The position numbers and the translations under genes were made by a program. Positions 6,271 through 11,575 of a DNA stretch of 11,575 bases are shown one piece after another (position 1 is the first letter of the stretch; every line of letters begins with the position of its first letter). The stretch is taken from contig DASRVA010000081.1 of assembly GCA_035687745.1 (NCBI GenBank), positions 1 to 11,575 of the forward strand, read 5' to 3'. The DNA comes from DASRVA01 sp035687745 (GTDB taxonomy: Bacteria > Gemmatimonadota > Gemmatimonadetes > JACCXV01 > JAHWKZ01). Below the pieces are notes generated by a model. That model was not told where the DNA came from. It saw nothing but the letters and a program-made list of their open reading frames with translations, and did no database searches.

Positions 6271-8802
6271 TTGACGACCAAAGCGGTCGGACCGACTCCC
6301 TGGGAACGGCGGATCCGTAACGCGCTCGTCTTGGGCTACGTCATCGTCGTCGCACTCGGCCTGACGACGAATTTCCAGCCGCGACTTTTCTGGACGGTGC
6401 TTCTCCCCCTGTTGCCCATGTCCATCGTGCTGATGGGGTTCCCCAGATGGCGTCGGATCTGCCCACTCGCCTTCTTCGGCGAACTCGGCCGGAAGCTCAA
6501 CCGCGGCACGCAGAGGCGCGTTCCAAAGTGGCTGGAACGATGGTTCTTCGTCGTCACCTTCGGGGTGCTGCTGACGATGCTCGTTTTGCGCCTGGTGGCC
6601 ACGAACGGCGACGGGGTCTGGCTTTCCGGGCTGCTGATCGGCCTGGCCCTGGCGGCGGCCGCCACCAACCTGGTCTTCACCGGCAAGACGTGGTGCAACT
6701 TCATCTGCCCGGTCGGCCTGGTGGAGCGGATCTACACCGAGCCCAACTCACTGCCGACGGTCTCCAATTCACAGTGCGTACGCTGCACCGCATGCAAGAA
6801 GCACTGTCCCGACATCGACCAGGAGAACGCCTACTGGCAAGACGTGACCGCCGTGGGACGACGAATTGCGATCTTCGCCTTTCCCGGTCTCGTGCTCTCC
6901 TTCTACGTCTATTACTGGCTGCGACACGGCGACTGGGAGGCGTATTTCGACGGCCGGTGGACCCACCTGCCGGTCAGCGCCGAGCTGGTCGCGGGCGCCG
7001 GCTTCTTCTTCGCACCGCAGATTCCGGCCCTGTTGGCCGCACCGCTGACGCTCCTCGTCTTCTCGGGCGCCAGCTATGCGATCTTCCTGGGGATCGAAGC
7101 GATCGTGGGCCGCCTCGTGGAAGACGTCGAGCGCCGGCGTCACCTGGCGCTGACATTTGCGGCCTTCGCCGCCTTCAGCACTTTCTATTTCTTCGCCGGC
7201 GCCCCGACGCTGCGTAAGGTCCCGGGCGCGACCCGCACGGTCGCCTTCGCGGCGCCGCTGGTCGCGACGCTCGTCGCGGTCAAGCGCTCGCGCCGCACGC
7301 GCGAGCGTTACATCCAGGAAAGGGGAGCTGTCAAGCTTCTTCGCAACTGGCCTTTCGAGGATCCGCCGCCCCGGGATCCCGGCGAGGTCTACGCGTGGAT
7401 CAAGGCAGGCGAGCACGCTCGCGAGAGGCAACTGGCCGCCTACGAAAGCACGGTTCGCGAGATCCTCGCCGATGGCCTCGTCGGCGGCGGCGAGCTGCGG
7501 CTCCTGGAAGAGGTCCGAAAGCAGCTGGGCATCTCCCTGAGAGAACACGAAAAGGTGATCGAGCGTCTTTCCGAGGAGGATCGCCAGCTCTTCCAGCGGG
7601 GCGGGGTCACCAGCGTCGAGGAGCGGGCGCAGCTCGAGGGCTACCAGACCGCTCTGGCGGCGGCTCTTCTGAGGCGCGCGTCCGCGAGCGAAGTAACCGA
7701 GCTGCAACGCGCATTCGGCGTCAGCCCCGAGGCGCACGCGAGGCTCCTGGAACAGATGCGGGGGGAGTCGGGAGCGCTGCTCGCCAGGGCGCGAGGTCAG
7801 ATGGAGCACGCGCTGGCCGTCCGCCGCGATCTCGCCAGGCTGGGCTCTCCCGACCAAGCGGGCGCCAGGGGGCTCCTGTCCTACCTGCTGCATGCCGAGC
7901 AGGAAGCCGCCATCAGCCGGGTGCTGGAGTTCCTGGAGATCGTCGGGGACGCCGAGCGGGTGCGGGCGTTGCGACCGGGCCTCATCGCCGGCGAGATCCA
8001 CACCCGCACGGCGGCGGTTCGACAGCTTGCAGAAGCCTGTCCCGAAAGTGAGGCGCTGGTCCGTGAGCTGGAGCCGGTAATCCTCGATCGCACACCGGTC
8101 CAGGCCGAACAGGACGCCACCCCCTGGGGCGAGATGCTGGAGCGCTTGGCCGTCGCCGCCGATCCCTACATCCGCGCGGGAGCTGTCTGGGCCGCGGGGA
8201 CCGAGGGGGAGTTCGTGCGGACGATCGTCGCCCGCGGCCTCGAGGATCCCCATCCTCTGGTCCGTGAGACAGCCGCTCTATGCGAAAGACGCGCCGAGGG
8301 GGGGCCGGAGACCCCGGATCAGCGATTCTCACACCTGGCCACGATCGAGAAGATGCAGTTCCTGCGGGAGGTCCCTTTGTTCTCCCACCTGGACCCGGAG
8401 GATCTGGATGACCTCGGCAGGCTGACCGAGGACGAGATCCTCACCGCGCCGCAGGTCCTCTGCGAGGAGGGCGATATGAAACCGGATGCCGTGTTCATCA
8501 TCGTGGACGGCCTGGCTTCGGTCGTCCTGCGTGCGCGGAACGTGTCCGGGGAAGAAACCGAGCGCGAGGTCGCCGTGCTCGGCGCCGGGGAGGTCGTGGG
8601 GGAGCTATCGCTTCTCGATGGCAGCCCCCGGATCGCCACCGTCCGGCCGAAGGATGGTCCCCTACGGGTTCTGCGCATTCCCGGACACCTTTTCCGGAGT
8701 CGACTGCTCCATCGACCGCGAGTCGCGCAGCCCCTGCTGGTCACGCTCGCCCAACGCCTGCGCCGTCTCTCGCAGCGAGTCGCCGACGACCCGGGGGCGT
8801 AG
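6271..8802 (+). CDS. Fe-S membrane protein fused to HEAT-like repeats and a cyclic-nucleotide-binding domain
   Basis: An 843-residue multidomain protein. Residues 1-340 form a polytopic membrane module with about eight or nine hydrophobic segments (near 17-36, 40-56, 91-110, 117-136, 197-216, 236-247, 252-279, 292-309, 323-337). It carries NosR/CcoG-like cysteine motifs: RICPLA (Cys64), WCNFICP (Cys142, Cys146) and a classical 4Fe-4S motif CVRCTACKKHCP (Cys169, 172, 175, 179). Only one classical cluster is seen, where CcoG and NosR usually have two. Residues 385-500 are helical with a weak internal duplication. Residues 530-670 resemble HEAT-type repeats. Residues 697-835 form a CRP-like cyclic-nucleotide-binding domain whose phosphate cassette is GELSLLDGSPRIAT (777-790), keeping Glu778 and Arg787. 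The start is TTG 6271, with GAGG at 6260-6263. No later ATG comes before the first membrane segment. It probably shuttles electrons with the upstream di-heme lipoprotein, gated by a nucleotide. Domain calls are fairly firm; the function is inferred. Confidence 0.88.
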   Translation: MTTKAVGPTPWERRIRNALVLGYVIVVALGLTTNFQPRLFWTVLLPLLPMSIVLMGFPRWRRICPLAFFGELGRKLNRGTQRRVPKWLERWFFVVTFGVLLTMLVLRLVATNGDGVWLSGLLIGLALAAAATNLVFTGKTWCNFICPVGLVERIYTEPNSLPTVSNSQCVRCTACKKHCPDIDQENAYWQDVTAVGRRIAIFAFPGLVLSFYVYYWLRHGDWEAYFDGRWTHLPVSAELVAGAGFFFAPQIPALLAAPLTLLVFSGASYAIFLGIEAIVGRLVEDVERRRHLALTFAAFAAFSTFYFFAGAPTLRKVPGATRTVAFAAPLVATLVAVKRSRRTRERYIQERGAVKLLRNWPFEDPPPRDPGEVYAWIKAGEHARERQLAAYESTVREILADGLVGGGELRLLEEVRKQLGISLREHEKVIERLSEEDRQLFQRGGVTSVEERAQLEGYQTALAAALLRRASASEVTELQRAFGVSPEAHARLLEQMRGESGALLARARGQMEHALAVRRDLARLGSPDQAGARGLLSYLLHAEQEAAISRVLEFLEIVGDAERVRALRPGLIAGEIHTRTAAVRQLAEACPESEALVRELEPVILDRTPVQAEQDATPWGEMLERLAVAADPYIRAGAVWAAGTEGEFVRTIVARGLEDPHPLVRETAALCERRAEGGPETPDQRFSHLATIEKMQFLREVPLFSHLDPEDLDDLGRLTEDEILTAPQVLCEEGDMKPDAVFIIVDGLASVVLRARNVSGEETEREVAVLGAGEVVGELSLLDGSPRIATVRPKDGPLRVLRIPGHLFRSRLLHRPRVAQPLLVTLAQRLRRLSQRVADDPGA

Positions 8803-9040
8803 CGCGATCCCAGCATTCCCGGTAGTATCAAGCGTTTGGTGCATCAAGGAGCTGCCCCTGGCGCCCTGACTGACGACGAGGTGCCAGCCCATCCCGCTCT
8901 CGGTTTTGCGCTCACCCCAGTAATAGTGGAAACGTCAGGGATCTGACGGGCGCAGGGTATGCTTTGATCCTAAATGGAGGAGACAATCCAGAATTGTCCA
9001 TGAAACTAAAGGCTGACCTCATTCGGAAAAGGCGACATTC
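8803..9040. other. AT-richer intergenic region before the carrier-protein cassette
   Basis: No complete gene is seen in these 238 bases. A hairpin lies at 8933-8948. GGAGGAGA (8977-8984) precedes the short frame at 9000, and a small ACAAT/ATTGT inverted repeat sits at 8983-8997. From about 8960 the DNA is clearly richer in A and T than the upstream genes. AAAAGG (9027-9032) is the probable ribosome binding site for the carrier protein at 9041. A promoter for the cassette is expected here, but I could not pick out convincing -35 and -10 boxes. Confidence 0.5.
8933..8948. promoter_or_regulatory. 6-bp perfect hairpin or operator
   Basis: CGTCAG and CTGACG flank a GGAT loop. No run of T follows, so a classical terminator is unlikely. 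It may be a binding site or a short stem in the leader upstream of the carrier-protein gene. Confidence 0.3.
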
Positions 9041-9313
9041 ATGTCCGATTTGCCCGACAGCCAGGCAGCGATTCGGAACGCCGTCCGCGAATACATACTC
9101 ACCGAGTTCCTACCGGGAGAGGATCCTTTGGCCTTGACCGAATCGACGCCACTCATCACGGGTGGGATTCTTGACTCGATCGCCAGCGTAAAACTCGTCG
9201 CCTTCCTTGAACAGCGCTTCGGAGTCCGCTTCGAGGCCCACGAAGTCAGCGTCGACTACCTCGACACCATCGATAGCATCACCGGAACGGTCGAGCACAA
9301 GCTGGAGCAGTGA
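9041..9313 (+). CDS. Acyl/peptidyl carrier protein
   Basis: A 90-residue stand-alone carrier protein. The motif GGILDSIASVKLVAFLEQ (41-58) contains the DSxxxxxL signature, and Ser46 is the expected 4'-phosphopantetheine attachment site. The size and acidic helical composition fit DltC-like and NRPS-type carriers (78-90 residues). The start at ATG 9041 follows AAAAGG with an 8-nt spacer. Its TGA overlaps the GTG start of the adenylation gene by 4 bp (GTGA), so the two are translationally coupled. The neighbour probably loads it with an activated acid as a thioester, and the downstream membrane protein probably accepts the acyl group. No phosphopantetheinyl transferase is in the window, so it must be supplied elsewhere. 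A fatty-acid ACP role is unlikely given the context. Confidence 0.92.
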   Translation: MSDLPDSQAAIRNAVREYILTEFLPGEDPLALTESTPLITGGILDSIASVKLVAFLEQRFGVRFEAHEVSVDYLDTIDSITGTVEHKLEQ

Positions 9314-10818
9314 GCATCGAACTGCACCAGCCGTTCGAACGAACGGCGGCTGACTTCCCCGACAGGATCGCGGTCGTAGATCCGGCGCGTTCCCGGGAGC
9401 TCTCCTACGGCCGGCTCGATCGACTGGCGGATGCCCTGGCCGCGGATTTGACTCGGGTGGGCGTGGCCGCTCGCCACCGAGTTGGCATCTACGCCCCGAA
9501 ATCGATCCCGACGGTGGTGGCCATCGTGGCAACGCTCAAGACGGGCGGGGCCTATGTTCCTGTTGACACCACGGCGCCGGCCTCGCGCGGGGCCGAGATC
9601 CTGAGCGACTGCGGTGTGAGCGCGGTCATCGCCGAGCGCGCCCTTGTCGAAGCCCTGCAAGCCGCCTGCGGCACCGAGCTGGAGCTTTCCGAATCGGCCG
9701 TCGGGGGCGAGCTGATTGAGCTCGGCTGCGACCTCGTGCTTCTGACCGGTGAGGAAGGCGAAGCGTCCGCGATCGCGGACCTCGCCTATGTTCTCTACAC
9801 TTCCGGCTCGACAGGAAAGCCGAAGGGTGTCATGCACACCCACTTCAGCGCGCGGTCCTTTCTCGACTGGTGCGTGGAGGTATTCGATCCCACGCCGAAA
9901 GATCGCTTCTCTTCACACGCTCCCTTTCATTTCGATCTTTCGATTCTCGATCTCTTTGTCCCCCTCCGCCGCGCTGCGACAATCGTCCTGATTGGGGAGG
10001 AAGACGGAAAGAATCCGCTGAGCCTGGCACCTCTCATCTCCCAGCAGGGGATCTCCGTCTGGTACTCCACGCCCTCCGTTCTCCGCCTCCTCATCGAGCA
10101 CGGGGGACTCGAACAACATGATTTTGCGAACCTCAGGCTTGTCCTCTTTGCCGGGGAGGTGTTTCCGCCGGGCCAGCTGCGCAGGCTGCAGAGAGTTTGG
10201 CCGAATCGGCAGTACTTCAACCTCTACGGTCCCACCGAGACGAACGTCTGCACCTACTACGAAGTGCTCGGCGAGGTACCCCCCGATCGGGTCGATCCGT
10301 ACCCCATCGGCAAGCCCATTACGGGAGACCGCACTCTCGTCCTGAATGGAGAGCTTCTGGTTCAGGGTGGAACGGTGATGGCTGGATACTGGAAGCGGCC
10401 CGATCTCGATGCGGCTGCATTCCACATCGATGACGAGAAGCTGAAGTGGTACCGCACCGGCGACATCGTTCAAGAAAACGAAGACGGCGACTACGTCTTC
10501 CTCGGTCGGCGCGACCGCATGATCAAACGCCGCGGGTATCGTGTCGAGCTCGGAGAAATCGAAACTGTGCTGTATCGCCATCCTCACGTACGGGAAGTGG
10601 CGGTGACCTCGTTTCCGGATACATCAGAAGGCCCGCATGTCCGCGCATTCGTGTCCTGGAGCGGCGCTGGGCCGGCCTCGACGATCGCGCTGAAGCGGTT
10701 CTGTGCCGAGCGTCTCCCGCTGTACATGATTCCTGACAGCTTCATGTTCCTGGAGCAATTGCCGAAGACGTCGACTGACAAGATCGATTACGTGGGACTG
10801 AGGGCACTCGATGCCTGA
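9310..10818 (+). CDS. Stand-alone amino-acid adenylation enzyme, DltA-like
   Basis: A 502-residue AMP-forming ligase of the ANL superfamily, the length of DltA and other free-standing adenylation domains. It should activate a carboxylic or amino acid with ATP and transfer it to the carrier protein. Core motifs in order: YTSGSTGKPKG (163-173, A3), HFDLS (207-211, A4; Asp209 is in the place that binds the alpha-amino group in amino-acid-activating enzymes), AGE (281-283), NLYGPTE (304-310, A5), YRTGD (381-385, A7), GRRDRMIKRRGYRVELGE (399-416, A8) and PKTSTDKID (485-493, with the invariant Lys491, A10). All catalytic motifs are intact. Where DltA enzymes have a Cys in LFCGE, this one has Ala (LFAGE), so D-alanine cannot be assumed. 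The start is GTG 9310, overlapping the carrier stop. Parts are notably AT-rich (9901-9960 is about 45% GC). The substrate is unknown. Confidence 0.92.
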   Translation: MSIELHQPFERTAADFPDRIAVVDPARSRELSYGRLDRLADALAADLTRVGVAARHRVGIYAPKSIPTVVAIVATLKTGGAYVPVDTTAPASRGAEILSDCGVSAVIAERALVEALQAACGTELELSESAVGGELIELGCDLVLLTGEEGEASAIADLAYVLYTSGSTGKPKGVMHTHFSARSFLDWCVEVFDPTPKDRFSSHAPFHFDLSILDLFVPLRRAATIVLIGEEDGKNPLSLAPLISQQGISVWYSTPSVLRLLIEHGGLEQHDFANLRLVLFAGEVFPPGQLRRLQRVWPNRQYFNLYGPTETNVCTYYEVLGEVPPDRVDPYPIGKPITGDRTLVLNGELLVQGGTVMAGYWKRPDLDAAAFHIDDEKLKWYRTGDIVQENEDGDYVFLGRRDRMIKRRGYRVELGEIETVLYRHPHVREVAVTSFPDTSEGPHVRAFVSWSGAGPASTIALKRFCAERLPLYMIPDSFMFLEQLPKTSTDKIDYVGLRALDA

Positions 10819-11575
10819 TTCCATGACTCGATCCGTTGCCCCGCCCGCGGCGGCGCACCCCGTGCAGGAGTCGCCGCCTACCCGAATCGGTCTCCGGCCA
10901 TTCCTCTCGCTGGCATTCCAGCTCGGCCTCGTGCTGGCGGTCATACTGGTCTTCCGCATCGAGCTCGAACGCGGATTCGCAGTGGTTGCCCTGCTGATCC
11001 TGATCGGATTTCTCATCCACTCGTGGTTGCCCGTCCGCGCCCGGCTGCCGTTCTTCCTGCTGCTGACGATCACGGCTATCGAGGTGCTGCTTCCAGCCGA
11101 CGGATTCTGGCTCGTGGCGCTGGGGCTCGGGCTTCTTGGTCTCTGTCACCTGCCGATTGCCTGGTCCGCCAGAGTCGCCCTCGTGTTGACCGCGGGGGCG
11201 GTGCTGGCTGCTCTGCAAGCGGGATGGCTCGAGGTTCCCTGGGCGGCCGCGGTCATCCCGATCCTGGCGGCCATGTTCATGTTTCGCCTCGTCCTTTACT
11301 TGTACAACCTGAAGACAGACGAGACCCCCGCCAGTCCGTGGGCGCGGGTCGCCTACTTTTTCATGTTGCCCAATGTCTGCTTCCCACTGTTTCCGGTCGT
11401 GGACTACAGAACGTTTCTTCGGACCTACTATGATGCGCCGGCAGCCGAGATCTATCAGAAGGGTGTGTACTGGATGCTGCGCGGTGTCAGCCACATCCTG
11501 ATGTATCGCGTCATAAACGATCTACTGCCCGCGGCCAACTCCCTCCCTGGAGTTCTCGGGGTTTCCACCTTCATG
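10811..11575 (+). CDS. Multi-spanning membrane protein, probably MBOAT-like acyltransferase (3' end outside window)
   Basis: ATG 10811 opens a frame that stays open for 255 codons to the window edge and overlaps the adenylation gene by 8 bp. GAGGG at 10799-10803 serves as a ribosome binding site inside that gene. After a Pro/Ala-rich N-terminus (1-27), hydrophobic segments lie near 30-49, 55-71, 79-93, 97-113, 119-136, 143-164 and 180-196. Then comes a polar-aromatic part, NVCFPLFPVVDYRTFLRTYY (188-207), followed by IYQKGVYWMLRGVSHILMYR (214-233). This layout, and the position after a carrier protein and an adenylation enzyme, resemble MBOAT acyltransferases such as DltB, which move an acyl group from a carrier thioester across the membrane. 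The catalytic His region of that family would lie beyond 11575 and cannot be checked. A different polytopic membrane protein remains possible. Confidence 0.6.
   Translation, partial: MPDSMTRSVAPPAAAHPVQESPPTRIGLRPFLSLAFQLGLVLAVILVFRIELERGFAVVALLILIGFLIHSWLPVRARLPFFLLLTITAIEVLLPADGFWLVALGLGLLGLCHLPIAWSARVALVLTAGAVLAALQAGWLEVPWAAAVIPILAAMFMFRLVLYLYNLKTDETPASPWARVAYFFMLPNVCFPLFPVVDYRTFLRTYYDAPAAEIYQKGVYWMLRGVSHILMYRVINDLLPAANSLPGVLGVSTFM

Noticed and set aside
6769..8253. 494-codon open frame on the minus strand
   Set aside because: It is a shadow of the Fe-S/cNMP gene, low in complexity and without motifs.
8933..8960. Intrinsic terminator after the Fe-S/cNMP gene
   Set aside because: The 6-bp stem has no following T-run and lies 130 bp past the stop codon.
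8803..9040. Insertion-sequence end or attachment site
   Set aside because: No transposase fragment, terminal inverted repeat pair or target duplication could be found around the short palindromes.
9310..10818. Firm naming as dltA
   Set aside because: The motifs fit any stand-alone adenylation domain and the DltA-specific Cys is replaced by Ala, so no gene symbol was given.
10742..11494. 250-codon open frame on the minus strand
   Set aside because: It is opposite the membrane protein, whose hydrophobic segments and coupling to the adenylation gene are convincing. The minus-strand product is very rich in charged residues and Gln.

Overview
The window is GC-rich bacterial DNA with dense genes. 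It reads as a soil- or sediment-type organism with a diderm-style envelope: a lipoprotein with two c-type hemes, a polytopic Fe-S membrane protein, and a hydantoinase/oxoprolinase operon. Nothing fixes the phylum. An acidobacterial, gemmatimonadal, rokubacterial or proteobacterial origin would all fit. No rRNA, tRNA, CRISPR array, intact insertion sequence or phage gene was seen.

Layout. (1) Positions 1-4136, minus strand: a three-gene operon transcribed leftward. It holds a TPR protein (3108-4136), hyuA (1099-3084) and hyuB (1-1102, cut by the window edge). The spacing is 23 bp and then a 4-bp ATGA overlap, so an ATP-dependent hydantoinase/oxoprolinase is made together with a repeat-scaffold protein. 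(2) Positions 4137-4642: a divergent intergenic region of about 500 bp. It holds a strong inverted repeat made from an 8-bp unit, a frameshifted N-terminal remnant of a penicillin-acylase-like gene, and a 10-bp palindrome against the next ribosome binding site. (3) Positions 4643-8802, plus strand: a two-gene redox unit. The first gene is a di-heme cytochrome c lipoprotein of the DHOR (thiol-oxidoreductase-like) family. The second is an 843-residue protein that joins a NosR/CcoG-like Fe-S membrane module to a helical repeat region, HEAT-like repeats and a C-terminal cyclic-nucleotide-binding domain. (4) Positions 8803-9040: an AT-richer gap with small palindromes and a possible broken gene start. 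(5) Positions 9041-11575, plus strand: a translationally coupled cassette of acyl carrier protein, stand-alone adenylation enzyme and a multi-spanning membrane protein that looks MBOAT-like. The order and sizes recall the dlt (D-alanylation) system. The cassette runs off the right edge.

How the parts may work. The redox pair could pass electrons between the periplasmic hemes and the membrane Fe-S clusters, under control of a cytoplasmic nucleotide sensor. The carrier/adenylation/membrane trio probably activates a small amino or carboxylic acid, loads it on a phosphopantetheine arm and hands it across the membrane to an envelope or exported acceptor. The substrate cannot be read from the sequence. 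The fused Fe-S/HEAT/cNMP protein and the dlt-like cassette are the two most noteworthy systems here.
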